A DNA stretch of 64,000 nucleotides from Neobacillus vireti (GCF_001026695.1 NZ_LDNB01000017.1:310206-374205); one strand, 5' to 3'. Numbered from the stretch's first letter, positions 25,583-35,699 are shown. Translations and numbers: made by a program. The notes: a model not told the origin generated them from the letters alone.

Positions 25583-25687
25583 TCTATGGGCGAATTTTGG
25601 TGTTCAACGGGCGAATTCTCCTATTCTATGGGCGAATTTCAGCATTCAATGGGCGAATTTGATTGTTCTATGGGCGAATTCAATTTT
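25583..25687. repeat. Tandem repeat, 5 units of 21 bp
   Basis: Five units of exactly 21 bp, each with TC(T/A)A(T/C)GGGCGAATT followed by about six variable bases. The period equals two helical turns, so the conserved GGGCGAATT blocks face the same side of the DNA. It lies in the 355 bp gap between two minus-strand genes, where nothing else but the ABC operon terminator is seen. Confidence 0.9.
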
Positions 25688-25721
25688 TCCTAAAAATCAG
25701 TGAAACTTAAACGAGTCATTA

Positions 25722-25761
25722 AATAAAAAGTGCTTAGAAAGCTCAAAGCTCCTAAGCACTT
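25722..25761 (-). terminator. Terminator of the ABC exporter operon
   Basis: On the minus strand AAGTGCTTAG and CTAAGCACTT pair perfectly and are followed by TTTTTATTT. Confidence 0.9.
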
Positions 25762-25771
25762 ATCTAGTTAA

Positions 25772-27673
25772 CTATCCAACATTCCCCAGTCCATTACGAC
25801 TTGTAAACTGACTATTGTACAAATCAGCATAGAAACCGTCTTTTTCTAGCAATTCCTGATGGGTTCCTTTTTCAATCACGCTGCCATGGTTCATCACAAG
25901 GATGAGATCGGCATCACGAATCGTTGAAAGCCGGTGGGCAATGACGAAACTAGTGCGCCCCTTCATTAAATGATCCATTGCCTTTTGAATTTGAACTTCG
26001 GTTCGAGTATCGACACTGCTGGTCGCTTCATCAAGTATTAAGATGGCAGGGTTGGCTAGAATCGCCCGTGCAATCGTTAATAATTGCTTTTGTCCTTGTG
26101 AAATATTTGAAGCCTCCTCGTTCAAAATCGTATCATAGCCTTCAGGGAGTGTGCGAATAAAATGGTCAGCATTGGCCGCGCGTGCTGCATCCATAATTTC
26201 CTCTTCCGTTGCCCCTTCTCTTCCATAAGCAATATTATCTCGAATTGTACTATTAAAGAGCCAGGTATCTTGAAGCACCATCCCGAACAAAGATCTTAGA
26301 TGCTCCCTTTTCAATTCCCGAGTATCGATTCCATCAATTAGTATTTTACCAGAATCAATTTCATAGAAACGCATTAATAAGTTTATCAGTGTTGTTTTCC
26401 CTGCACCTGTTGGTCCAACAATAGCAACCCGCTGACCTGGTTTCACAGCGATATTCATATCCTCAATTAGAGGTTCATTTTCCTTATAACCAAAGGCAAC
26501 ATGTTCGAATGTTACTTCTCCCTTAGGTTTAGTAATCACTTTAGCAGCAACCGCTTCTGGAACCTCTTCAGTTTCATCTAAAATTTCAAATACACGTTCC
26601 GCACTTGCAATCGTTGACTGAATGACGTTTGCAATGGATGCTGTTTGTGCAATGGGTTGAGAAAATTGTCTTGCATATTGGATAAAGGCCTGAATATCAC
26701 CAATTTTTATCGCGTTTTTTGTAACTAATATGCCGCCAACAACTGAGATAAGGACATAGCCAATATTATTAATAAACGACATTAATGGCATAATCATTCC
26801 GGAAACGAATTGGGCCTTCCAGCCTGATTGGTATAGCTTTTCGTTGATTTCCTCGAATTGTTCAAGTGATTTTTGCTCATGGCCAAATACTTTGATGACC
26901 TTATGTCCCGTATACATTTCTTCGACATGTCCGTTTAGCTGGCCAAGTGATTTTTGCTGTCCTTTAAAAAACAGCTGCGACTTCTTAGCGATTTTTGCAA
27001 TCACTACACCGCTAAGTGGCAATGTCAAGATGACAATGAGTGTCATCAATGGACTAATGGATAGCATCATGACAATTACGCCAATAATCGTGACAACCGA
27101 TGTGATCAGCTGGGTTAAGCTTTGCTGTAAGGTCGTACTGATATTATCGACATCATTGACCGCCCGGCTGAGTATTTCACCGTGTGTACGCGAATCAAAA
27201 TATTTAAGCGGCAGCCGGTTGAGTTTTACCTCGACTTCTTTACGCAGATTGTAGACTGTCTTTTGTGCGACACCAGCCATAATATATCCTTGTAAATAGG
27301 CAAATACCGCACTAATTATATAAAGCCCAATTAGCCAGATTATAATTTGACCAATGTAGTCAAAATCAATTTTCGCCCCTGGAACACCTTGAAGCTTCAT
27401 CATTAACCCTTCAAACAGCTTGGTGGTTGCATGCCCCATGATTTTCGGGCTGACGATCGAAAACACCGTACTGATGATTGCTGTAATTAATACAGCAATT
27501 AGCTGTAATGTATAAGGTTTTAAATAGCTTATCAGTCTTTTTAGTGTTCCTTTAAAATCCTTGGCTTTTTGAACTGGCATACCCATGCCCATTGGGCCAA
27601 ATCCCCCGCCGGGACCACCTCTGCGGGCTCCTGGATTTTGTCCATGGCTTTGTTTTTTGGAATCTTTACTCAT
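25772..27673 (-). CDS. Heterodimeric ABC exporter, consensus half (YfiC/LmrD-like)
   Basis: 633 residues: a Gly/Met-rich N-terminus, six membrane spans (about residues 45-350) and an ATP-binding domain from about 385. Walker A is GPTGAGKTT and Walker B ends LILDEATSSVD with the catalytic Glu. The signature is degenerate: NISQGQKQL instead of LSGGQ. Its partner has the opposite set of changes, so together they form one consensus and one degenerate ATP site, as in LmrCD or BmrCD type multidrug exporters. The ATG overlaps the partner's stop by 4 bp. A MarR gene leads the operon. Confidence 0.9.
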   Translation of the reverse strand: MSKDSKKQSHGQNPGARRGGPGGGFGPMGMGMPVQKAKDFKGTLKRLISYLKPYTLQLIAVLITAIISTVFSIVSPKIMGHATTKLFEGLMMKLQGVPGAKIDFDYIGQIIIWLIGLYIISAVFAYLQGYIMAGVAQKTVYNLRKEVEVKLNRLPLKYFDSRTHGEILSRAVNDVDNISTTLQQSLTQLITSVVTIIGVIVMMLSISPLMTLIVILTLPLSGVVIAKIAKKSQLFFKGQQKSLGQLNGHVEEMYTGHKVIKVFGHEQKSLEQFEEINEKLYQSGWKAQFVSGMIMPLMSFINNIGYVLISVVGGILVTKNAIKIGDIQAFIQYARQFSQPIAQTASIANVIQSTIASAERVFEILDETEEVPEAVAAKVITKPKGEVTFEHVAFGYKENEPLIEDMNIAVKPGQRVAIVGPTGAGKTTLINLLMRFYEIDSGKILIDGIDTRELKREHLRSLFGMVLQDTWLFNSTIRDNIAYGREGATEEEIMDAARAANADHFIRTLPEGYDTILNEEASNISQGQKQLLTIARAILANPAILILDEATSSVDTRTEVQIQKAMDHLMKGRTSFVIAHRLSTIRDADLILVMNHGSVIEKGTHQELLEKDGFYADLYNSQFTSRNGLGNVG

Positions 27674-29397
27674 GCGATTTCCTCCTCTGACAGCTGTGAC
27701 ATGACAATCTCACGATAAACCGCACTCGATTCCAACAGTTCCTTATGTTTTCCGATTCCTGTGATTTCCCCATTATCAAGAACAAGAATCTGATCTGCAT
27801 CGATTATCGTGCTCACCCGCTGTGCCACGATTAATACAGATGAATCGCCAGTTTCTCCTTTTAATGCGGCCCGAAGCTTGGCATCTGTTTTAAAATCCAA
27901 TGCAGAAAAACTGTCATCAAATATATAAATTTCCGGCTTTCGAACAAGTGCTCGGGCAATGGATAAACGCTGCTTTTGCCCACCCGAAACATTCGTTCCC
28001 CCTTGGGCAATCGTCGCATCGAAACCATCAGGCATATCGGAAATAAACTCATTTGCTTGAGCAATTTCCGCTGCATGCTCTACTTCGTCTTCAGTCGCAT
28101 CCTCTTTCCCGTAGCGGATATTTTCTGCAATCGTTCCAGTAAATAGAACAGCTTGCTGCGGAACAAAGCCAATCTTTTCTCTAAGCTGCTCTTGCGTCAT
28201 GTCACGAACATCGACACCGTCAACAAGGACTTTCCCGCTGTCCACATCATAAAAGCGCGGGATTAAATTAATGAGGGTCGATTTCCCGGAACCAGTTCCG
28301 CCGATAATCGCCGTTACTTCACCAGGATTCATGGAAAACGAAATATTGGAAATCGCCGGCATTTCAGCTCCTGGATAGCTAAAAGTTACATTCCTAAATT
28401 CTACCTGACCCTTTGTACCCTCACCTAAAACAGGCTTAACAGGATTCTTAATGTCAGCCTCAGTATTAATTACTTCGTTAATTCTGACAGCAGATACCGA
28501 TGCTCGTGGGATCATAACAAACATCATGGACAGCATAATGAACGAGAACATGATTTGCATCGCATATTGAATAAATGCCATCATATCGCCAACCTGCATG
28601 TGACCATTGCTAATGCGAAGCCCGCCAAACCAGATAATGGCCACCGTCGAAAGGTTGAGGACAATCATCATAATCGGCATCATCGCGGCCATCAGTTTAT
28701 TTACCTTAATCGCTGTTTGCGTTAAATCCCAGTTTGCCAAGTCGAAACGCTTTTTCTCATGCTCCACCCGATTAAACGAACGAATGACACGAATACCAGT
28801 TAAATTTTCTCTTAACACACGATTTAGATTATCCAATTTTACTTGCATCGCTTTAAAAAGCGGAATTCCCTTTTTGGCGATAATCACAATCGCAAGCACT
28901 AAAATAGGTAATGCCACGGCAAGAACTAAGGTTAATTTGGAATCTTTTGAATAAGCCATAATGATTCCACCGATACACATCATCGGAGCCATTGCCATCA
29001 TTCTCAACATCATGACAAGAACCTGTTGAATTTGTGTAATATCATTGGTTGTTCTCGTGATCAATGAGGCCGTACCAAGTTTATCGAATTCATGTAATGA
29101 AAAGTCACCTACATGGGCAAAGACCTTGGAACGTAACAATTTACCAAACCCAGATGCAGCTTTTGCAGAATAGAAACTAGCAGCGATGGAACAAATCATT
29201 CCGCCTGCCGCTACAAGAAGCATATATCCGCCGATTTTCCAAATATAGTTTGTATCGCCTGTCACTACCCCCTTATCGACAATATCGGCCATTAACGTTG
29301 GTAAATAGAGCTCAGCCAATGATTGCAGCAGGACAAGGCCTAAAACGAAATAAATCGGTATTTGAAAGGGTTTTAGAAATCTGCTTAATTTTATCAA
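27670..29397 (-). CDS. Heterodimeric ABC exporter, degenerate half (YfiB/LmrC-like)
   Basis: 575 residues with six membrane spans followed by an ATP-binding domain. Walker A is GGTGSGKST and the signature is canonical, NVSGGQKQRLSIARAL. After Walker B the catalytic Glu is replaced by Asp (YIFDDSFSALD), so this half cannot drive normal hydrolysis at its own Walker B. It pairs with the next gene, which has the Glu. TTG 29397 is used with GGAG about 10 bp upstream. It lies 114 bp after the MarR regulator. Drug export is likely, but the substrate is unknown. Confidence 0.9.
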   Translation of the reverse strand: MIKLSRFLKPFQIPIYFVLGLVLLQSLAELYLPTLMADIVDKGVVTGDTNYIWKIGGYMLLVAAGGMICSIAASFYSAKAASGFGKLLRSKVFAHVGDFSLHEFDKLGTASLITRTTNDITQIQQVLVMMLRMMAMAPMMCIGGIIMAYSKDSKLTLVLAVALPILVLAIVIIAKKGIPLFKAMQVKLDNLNRVLRENLTGIRVIRSFNRVEHEKKRFDLANWDLTQTAIKVNKLMAAMMPIMMIVLNLSTVAIIWFGGLRISNGHMQVGDMMAFIQYAMQIMFSFIMLSMMFVMIPRASVSAVRINEVINTEADIKNPVKPVLGEGTKGQVEFRNVTFSYPGAEMPAISNISFSMNPGEVTAIIGGTGSGKSTLINLIPRFYDVDSGKVLVDGVDVRDMTQEQLREKIGFVPQQAVLFTGTIAENIRYGKEDATEDEVEHAAEIAQANEFISDMPDGFDATIAQGGTNVSGGQKQRLSIARALVRKPEIYIFDDSFSALDFKTDAKLRAALKGETGDSSVLIVAQRVSTIIDADQILVLDNGEITGIGKHKELLESSAVYREIVMSQLSEEEIA

Positions 29398-29511
29398 GTT
29401 GCATCAACTCCGTTTTAGATTGTTAATGAGGAAAGAATACAATATGGTTATGAACTGAATATGAACAAAATGTATGTTCTTTTTTTCGAACTATTTTACT
29501 TCCGTACCCCC

Positions 29512-29961
29512 TTAGCGGCTCTGTTCATTAAAATAATGATGGACTTTATCGAGTAAATCAGCTAACCGCTCACTTTCTTCTTCACCTAAATAATCAATTA
29601 AACCAGTAAAGGTTTTCGTAAACCGGTTTTTAGCGCTCGCTGTTGCTTCCATCCCTGCTGGAGTAAGTTTAATTTTTACAGCACGTCTATCATCTGGATC
29701 AATCGTACGTTCCACTAAGCCGTCCTTTTCAAGGATATTAACGATTTGGGTAACGGTCGGCGGTGTAACTTGCAAGCGTTGACTTATTTCTGAGACCTTC
29801 ATCTCGTTATTTTTCTCATTTGCACCTTGTTGAATCGTTACGAGTACCTTGAATTCGCTGGGATTATATCCGCCAATCTTCTTAGCGTGCCAGCCTGTTT
29901 TTCTAAATTGCATGAATGCTTTAAGCAGCTTTTGCGCTGTGGCACTTTCGATATCCGCCAC
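29512..29961 (-). CDS. MarR family transcriptional regulator
   Basis: 149 residues with the MarR winged helix: EMKVSEISQRLQVTPPTVTQ followed by IVNILEKDGLVERTIDPDDRRAVKIKLTPAG, the DxRRxxxxLT wing being diagnostic. GTG 29961 is chosen because TGAGGTGA lies 5-6 bp upstream; the frame upstream to 29994 crosses the likely operator. It is the first gene of the operon with the ABC exporter, and MarR proteins usually repress such exporters until a ligand binds. The direct repeat upstream is its probable site. Confidence 0.88.
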   Translation of the reverse strand: MADIESATAQKLLKAFMQFRKTGWHAKKIGGYNPSEFKVLVTIQQGANEKNNEMKVSEISQRLQVTPPTVTQIVNILEKDGLVERTIDPDDRRAVKIKLTPAGMEATASAKNRFTKTFTGLIDYLGEEESERLADLLDKVHHYFNEQSR

Positions 29962-29995
29962 TTTTATCACCTCATTTATCATATATACCCTCATA

Positions 29996-30020
29996 TTAGG
30001 TAACTAATAGTTAGGTAACT
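29996..30020. promoter_or_regulatory. Probable MarR operator
   Basis: TTAGGTAACT occurs twice (29996-30005 and 30011-30020) with 15 bp spacing, and the segment AGTTAGGTAACT is itself palindromic. It sits 35-60 bp before the marR start, where binding would block transcription. Confidence 0.65.
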
Positions 30021-30154
30021 TAATTATTTACATTACAAAGTATATTCCTCACGAAGGCAGACGTCAATTTTTTGGATAAAAAAATAAACACAGGTGTTTA
30101 TCTGTGTTTATGAACCAGTTTGCTATAACCTACTATCACTTTAATTTAAATTAT

Positions 30155-30934
30155 TTAATGGGTTTTAACTTTCTTAGCATGGGTTTTAACTTTCTTGACA
30201 TCGGTCCTTATTAGGTTCCAATGCCCACGGTCATAATTCCAGGTGGTTTCGACTATGGCGATTGTGTCCGCATTGGCAACTCCGGTCACCCTTTGGATAC
30301 CCTTCAAGCCAATTTTACCATTGTCTAATTGAACAGGTTTTAGGTCGCTATATGGATTTACCGTTAATTCAGCCGGCTCATTTAATTTCCCTTTGAAGTA
30401 AAATCCTAATTTTTTATAATAATCCATTCGATCCCTAAGGTTAAACAAATAAGATTTTCCCGTATGCACCAGTTTAATTTCGGCCTTATAGCCGTCTAAA
30501 AATTTTGTGTTCATCTCTAGAGGCTCAGGTAAGGGCAGTTCGGTGTGAATGAAATTCTTTAATGAAGTTATAGAATTCATTACAATTCCTCCACTTCCTC
30601 CTGTTTGAACAGTTGAAAATATCTCCTTCATTCCATCATTGTTTAAATCAACCAGCTGAAGTGACGCTTTCGAACCACTCTCTAATGGAAAGGTATACAA
30701 TTTCCCATTAGAGCCGGCAACTTCTATATAAATTTCTTTCAAAAAAGAATCATCCTCTTGATAGGGAACACCCTTTAATAGGATTACTTCGTCTATTCCG
30801 TCCCCAGAAATATCCGTTTTCTCTTCCGAAATGGTAATAACCTTCCTATTTTCTCCAATTGCATACACACCAGTTATTGCTGTTAGCGATATGAGAAAAA
30901 ACAAAACAATAACCAGCAGCAGCTCTTTTTTCAT
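30155..30934 (-). CDS. Secreted protein with FG-GAP/VCBS-like calcium repeats, unknown function
   Basis: 259 residues from ATG 30934 (GGAGGGG 7 bp upstream). A signal peptide is clear: MKKELLLVIVLFFLISLTAI then GVYA. Two Asp-rich loops, DISGDGIDEVILL and DLNNDGMKEIFST, look like FG-GAP/VCBS calcium-binding repeats of a beta propeller. The C-terminus ends in a short duplicated KKVKTH, mirrored in the DNA by two adjacent copies of 21 bp (about 30157-30198). The function is unknown. It stands alone between the exporter operon and topoisomerase IV. Confidence 0.7.
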   Translation of the reverse strand: MKKELLLVIVLFFLISLTAITGVYAIGENRKVITISEEKTDISGDGIDEVILLKGVPYQEDDSFLKEIYIEVAGSNGKLYTFPLESGSKASLQLVDLNNDGMKEIFSTVQTGGSGGIVMNSITSLKNFIHTELPLPEPLEMNTKFLDGYKAEIKLVHTGKSYLFNLRDRMDYYKKLGFYFKGKLNEPAELTVNPYSDLKPVQLDNGKIGLKGIQRVTGVANADTIAIVETTWNYDRGHWNLIRTDVKKVKTHAKKVKTH

Positions 30935-30988
30935 CTGATTCCCCTCCATACTCTGTTACTTGTCAGTATGTCCATTTTTGGTAAAAAA

Positions 30989-31025
30989 GATGAAAAGACT
31001 CCCTAAAAATTTAGAGAGTCTTTGC
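30989..31025 (-). terminator. Terminator of parE-parC
   Basis: On the minus strand AAAGACTCTCTAAA pairs with TTTAGGGAGTCTTTT around a short loop, and the T-rich tail TTTTCATC follows. Confidence 0.8.
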
Positions 31026-31033
31026 CAAAGATA

Positions 31034-33472
31034 TTATTCACCTGGATTTTCTGGTGCTGCTACTTTCCAAAGGGTCGTTACTTTCCCGTTTTCTCCTTCA
31101 TCAAGGATAAACGAACCATTTGAGTAGCGGTCACTAAAGTGAATTTCCGCCGTTTTAAGGGTTTCAAGGTGGCCTTTATCTGTCTGGATAAAAACAACGT
31201 CCTCGTCATTGGCTACTACAAAGCCCATAATTCGATGGGGATTTGATTTGAGTTCCCTTAAGATAACAACACCACGCTTCGCTCGGGTTGCTTTTTCAAA
31301 CTCTTTTAATTTCATTCGTTTCACAGCACCACGCTGCGTAGCGATAACAATCGTTTCATTTTTATCGAGAGTAAGAATTTTACCGCCGACAACAAAGTCG
31401 CTGTCTTTTAAGTTAATTCCTTTTACTCCTGCGGCACGAACACCAACAATACTTATTTCTTCCTCATGGAACCAGAGGGAGTAACCAAAGTAGGTAATTA
31501 AGAAAACTTCCTTTGTCCCGTCTGTTAGATGGACATCGATAACTTGATCATCATCCTTAAGATTGATGCCTACTAGCGGTTTGGAATAGCGCTGTGCTTT
31601 ATAGGCTTTCAGTTCTGTCTTCTTGACCATCCCATTTTTCGTGACAAACACCAAGTACGCTTCAGTTTCAAAATCTTTCACTGGAATAGCTTGGATAATT
31701 TCCTCATCACGTTCAATTGGAATGATGTTTGCGACATGCTGTCCTAAGTCCTTCCAGCGGATATCAGGGAGCTCATGAACCGGGCAGAATAAGTAATTGC
31801 CTTTATTCGTGAACAGAAGCAGAACATCCTGTGTATTCATATCGAGCTGTGCAAGCAAACGATCGGAATCCTTCATCGCAGGATCCTGCCCATTTGATGC
31901 AGCATAGGAACGCCCGCTTGTCCGTTTTATATAACCATGTTTGGTTACCGTTACAATTACATCTTCACTTGGAACCGTAACCTCAAGATTAATTTTCAAC
32001 TCTTCAATCTCTGCTTCAATCTTGGAGCGGCGCTCATCAGCAAAGCGTTTTTTCACTTCTTTAAGATCCTTTTTGATGACTGAGAGCAGCTTTTTTTCGC
32101 TTGCTAAAATACTGGTCAGTTCTTCGATTTTACCTGCTAATTCATCGGATTCCTGTCTTAATGCGGTAATATCAGTGTTTGTTAAGCGGTAAAGCTGTAA
32201 GGAAACAATTGCTTCCGCCTGCAGTTCTGTAAACGCAAATTTCGCGATTAAATTGTCCTTTGCATCACGTTTATCCTTCGACGCCCGGATGGTCGCAATG
32301 ACTTCATCGAGGATGGATAATGCTTTCATTAATCCTTCAACAATATGCTGGCGTTCCTTTGCTTTGTTAAGCTCGAACTCCGATCTTTTCGTGACAACGT
32401 CCTTTTGATGCTCAATATAAGCATCTAATAATTCACGCAGACCCATTAAGGTTGGACGCTTCTTATAAATGGCCACCATATTAAAATTATAGGTAACTTG
32501 GAGATCACTATTTTTATATAGATAATTTAAGACACCTGCAGCATCGGCATCCTTTTTTAATTCAATAACGATTCGGAGACCAGTCCGGTCCGTTTCATCG
32601 CGAACCTCTGAAATCCCCTCGACTTTACGGTCAAGGCGGAACTCATCAATTTTTTTCACAAGATTCGCCTTATTGATTTCATAGGGAATTTCAGTCACAA
32701 CAATTTGCTGTCTACCGCCGCGAACCTCTTCAATATCGGCCTTACTGCGAACGATGACCTTGCCTTTACCAGTTTCATAGGCTTTCTTAATGCCATCGAT
32801 TCCTTGAATAATCCCGCCTGTCGGGAAATCCGGCCCTTTGACAATCGTCATTAATTCATCTACAGATACATCCGGCTTGTCCATTCTCATGATGACACCA
32901 TCGATAATTTCACCAAGATGGTGCGGCGGAATATCGGTTGCATAACCAGCTGAAATTCCAGTTGAACCATTGACGAGTAAATTTGGGAACATCGCTGGTA
33001 AGACAGTTGGTTCCTTCGCCGTATCATCAAAGTTTGGAATAAACTCAACCGTTTGTTTTTCGATATCGCGTAAAAGCTCTGCCGAAATCGCAGAAAGCCT
33101 TGCTTCTGTATAACGCATCGCTGCTGGCGGATCGCCATCAACGCTACCGTTGTTACCGTGCATCTGGACAAGAACATTTCTGACTTTCCAATCCTGACTC
33201 ATCCGTACCATTGCTTCATAAACGGAAGAATCACCATGCGGATGGTAGTTACCGATAACATTACCAACCGTTTTCGCTGATTTACGAAAACCTTTATCAA
33301 AAGTATTACCTTCTACATGCATCGCATAGAGAATTCTTCGCTGTACCGGTTTTAGACCGTCCCTAGCATCTGGCAGGGCACGTTCCTGAATAATGTATTT
33401 ACTATATCTGCCAAAACGATCACCAATTACATCTTCTAGAGGTAAGTCGCGGAATTTTTCGTTTGCACTCAT
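31034..33472 (-). CDS. parC: DNA topoisomerase IV subunit A
   Basis: 812 residues, the normal ParC/GrlA length. It cuts and rejoins DNA to unlink daughter chromosomes. The catalytic Tyr is in AAMRYTEARLS at about residue 120, next to the quinolone-resistance region (HPHGDSSVYEAMVRMSQDW). The coiled coil and the C-terminal blades (GYIKRTSGRSYA, GMVKKTELKAY, GAVKRMKLKEFEKATRAKRG) follow. The last lacks the exact GyrA box, as expected for ParC. Its ATG overlaps the parE stop by 4 bp. Confidence 0.95.
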   Translation of the reverse strand: MSANEKFRDLPLEDVIGDRFGRYSKYIIQERALPDARDGLKPVQRRILYAMHVEGNTFDKGFRKSAKTVGNVIGNYHPHGDSSVYEAMVRMSQDWKVRNVLVQMHGNNGSVDGDPPAAMRYTEARLSAISAELLRDIEKQTVEFIPNFDDTAKEPTVLPAMFPNLLVNGSTGISAGYATDIPPHHLGEIIDGVIMRMDKPDVSVDELMTIVKGPDFPTGGIIQGIDGIKKAYETGKGKVIVRSKADIEEVRGGRQQIVVTEIPYEINKANLVKKIDEFRLDRKVEGISEVRDETDRTGLRIVIELKKDADAAGVLNYLYKNSDLQVTYNFNMVAIYKKRPTLMGLRELLDAYIEHQKDVVTKRSEFELNKAKERQHIVEGLMKALSILDEVIATIRASKDKRDAKDNLIAKFAFTELQAEAIVSLQLYRLTNTDITALRQESDELAGKIEELTSILASEKKLLSVIKKDLKEVKKRFADERRSKIEAEIEELKINLEVTVPSEDVIVTVTKHGYIKRTSGRSYAASNGQDPAMKDSDRLLAQLDMNTQDVLLLFTNKGNYLFCPVHELPDIRWKDLGQHVANIIPIERDEEIIQAIPVKDFETEAYLVFVTKNGMVKKTELKAYKAQRYSKPLVGINLKDDDQVIDVHLTDGTKEVFLITYFGYSLWFHEEEISIVGVRAAGVKGINLKDSDFVVGGKILTLDKNETIVIATQRGAVKRMKLKEFEKATRAKRGVVILRELKSNPHRIMGFVVANDEDVVFIQTDKGHLETLKTAEIHFSDRYSNGSFILDEGENGKVTTLWKVAAPENPGE

Positions 33473-35448
33473 CCTTCAGAACCCTCCTCAGAGACCGTAA
33501 TATTTTCATTTTCTAAAATCGTGTCGGCCTCATCTAAACTAAAAGCCACATTACTTTCAATCCATTTACGGCGCGGTTCAACCTTATCGCCCATTAAGGT
33601 GGTGACGCGGCGTTCCGCTCTTGCAAGATCATCAATTTTCACACGAATTAATGTCCGGGTTTCTGGATCCATGGTGGTTTCCCATAACTGGTCGGCATTC
33701 ATTTCACCGAGCCCTTTATAGCGTTGAATAATATAACCTCGGCCAACTTTTTTTATTGCACCCTGGAGCTCATCATCATTCCAGGCATACTCAATTTTTT
33801 CATTCTTCCCTGTCCCTTTGCTTACTTTATAAAGCGGCGGGAGGGCAATAAACACTTTTCCTGCCTCTAATAGCGGCTTCATATAGCGATAAAAGAAGGT
33901 TAACAATAAAACTTGAATATGGGCTCCGTCCGTATCCGCATCCGTCATAATAACGATTTTATCGTAATTAATATCGGCTACATTGAAATCCGTTCCGACT
34001 CCGCCTCCGACTGCATGGATAATCGTATTGATTTCCTCATTTTTAAAAATATCTGCCAGTTTCGCTTTTTCGGTATTAATTACCTTACCTCTAAGGGGTA
34101 ATACAGCCTGAAAGCGGCGGTCACGCCCTTGTTTCGCGGAACCTCCTGCAGAATCTCCCTCCACCAAATACAGTTCGTTTTTCTGCGGGTTACGTGATTG
34201 TGCCGGTGTTAGTTTACCGGATAAGACGGCGTCCGAGCGCTTGCGTTTTTTCCCGCTTCTTGCATCTTCACGTGCTTTTCGGGCAGCCTCACGTGCTTGG
34301 TATGCTTTAATTGATTTTTTTATTAGAAGGGAGCTTATATCTGGATTTTCTTCAAGAAAGTAGGAAAGATGCTCGGATACAACTGCATCCACAGCAGATC
34401 TTGCTTCACTTGTTCCCAATTTCCCTTTTGTTTGTCCTTCAAACTGGAGCAGTTCTTCTGGGATTCTGACAGAGATAATTGCCGATAACCCTTCACGAAT
34501 ATCTGCACCATCTAGGTTCTTGTCCTTGTCTTTTAAGAACGATACCTTGCGGGCATAATCGTTAATTACGCGGGTCATCGCGGTTTTCGAACCTGCTTCA
34601 TGTGTTCCGCCATCCCGGGTCCGGACATTGTTGACAAACGAAAGGATATTTTCTGAATAGCCATCGTTGAATTGAAAAGCAAAATCAACTTCAATGCCAT
34701 TCTGAGCGCCTTCAAAGCTGATGACGGGATGGAGGACATCCTTTTCTTCGTTTAAATATTCAACAAAGGCTTCAATGCCATTTTCGTAATGAAACATTTC
34801 ATGTAAGTCATTTCTGTCATCGATAATTTCAATTTTTAATCCTTTTAACAAGAAGGCCGACTCTCGCAACCTCTCACATAAGGTTTCAAAATTATAAGTA
34901 GTTGTCAAAAAAATCGTTGGATCTGGCTTAAAATGAATCGTCGTCCCTGTTTGATTCGTTTTGCCGATTTTCTCAAGTGTCGTTACTGGCTTGCCGCCAT
35001 TTTCAAATCGCTGTTCATAGACGAATCCGTCCCTTTTGATGGTGACGATTAACCATTCTGACAACGCATTAACGACAGAAGCACCGACACCATGCAGACC
35101 GCCGCTTGTTTTATATCCGCCCTGGCCAAATTTACCGCCAGCATGAAGGATGGTTAAAATGACCTCAGGTGTTGGTTTGCCCATTTTATGCATACCTGTA
35201 GGCATTCCGCGTCCTTTATCAATAACGCTAATAGAATTATCTTTATAAATTCTGACAATAATGTGATCGCCAAATCCACCGAGCGCTTCATCGACTGAAT
35301 TGTCGACAATCTCATAAACGAGATGATGAAGTCCGCGTGAATCGGTGCTGCCAATATACATTCCTGGGCGTTTTCTAACTGCCTCAAGACCTTCTAGTAC
35401 CTGTATGGCATCATCATTATAATCAAAAGCCTGTTGATTCCTTGCCAC
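33469..35448 (-). CDS. parE: DNA topoisomerase IV subunit B
   Basis: 659 residues. It provides the ATPase of topoisomerase IV. Seen: the GHKL ATP site (EIVDNSVDEALGGFGD and GGLHGVGASVVNALS), the TOPRIM motifs EGDSAGGSAKQGRDR and DADTDGAH, and the C-terminal YKGLGEMNADQLWETT that interacts with the A subunit. The GTG at 35448 (giving MARNQQAFDYNDDAIQVLEG) is preferred: AAAGGGG lies about 9 bp upstream, and known ParE proteins start here. The 12 extra residues of the longer frame are unlikely. Confidence 0.95.
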   Translation of the reverse strand: MARNQQAFDYNDDAIQVLEGLEAVRKRPGMYIGSTDSRGLHHLVYEIVDNSVDEALGGFGDHIIVRIYKDNSISVIDKGRGMPTGMHKMGKPTPEVILTILHAGGKFGQGGYKTSGGLHGVGASVVNALSEWLIVTIKRDGFVYEQRFENGGKPVTTLEKIGKTNQTGTTIHFKPDPTIFLTTTYNFETLCERLRESAFLLKGLKIEIIDDRNDLHEMFHYENGIEAFVEYLNEEKDVLHPVISFEGAQNGIEVDFAFQFNDGYSENILSFVNNVRTRDGGTHEAGSKTAMTRVINDYARKVSFLKDKDKNLDGADIREGLSAIISVRIPEELLQFEGQTKGKLGTSEARSAVDAVVSEHLSYFLEENPDISSLLIKKSIKAYQAREAARKAREDARSGKKRKRSDAVLSGKLTPAQSRNPQKNELYLVEGDSAGGSAKQGRDRRFQAVLPLRGKVINTEKAKLADIFKNEEINTIIHAVGGGVGTDFNVADINYDKIVIMTDADTDGAHIQVLLLTFFYRYMKPLLEAGKVFIALPPLYKVSKGTGKNEKIEYAWNDDELQGAIKKVGRGYIIQRYKGLGEMNADQLWETTMDPETRTLIRVKIDDLARAERRVTTLMGDKVEPRRKWIESNVAFSLDEADTILENENITVSEEGSEG

Positions 35449-35699
35449 TAAAATACCCCTTTCATACCCTACAAAAAGAAACACTTTTCTAATTGCTTTA
35501 ATTGCTAATAATAAATGATTCGTAAATAGAATGAATTATCCTTTTAATAAAAAGAACTAGTGTTTGCCACTTTCATTTTATCACATCTACTCGCGGCGTC
35601 TATGCTTTATTGTAGCGATTTATTTTGATTTGGCAAATACGAAATTTGAAACAACCCCATTTTGTAACACTTTGTTGGTGTTTTTTAGTAATAAAAAAA

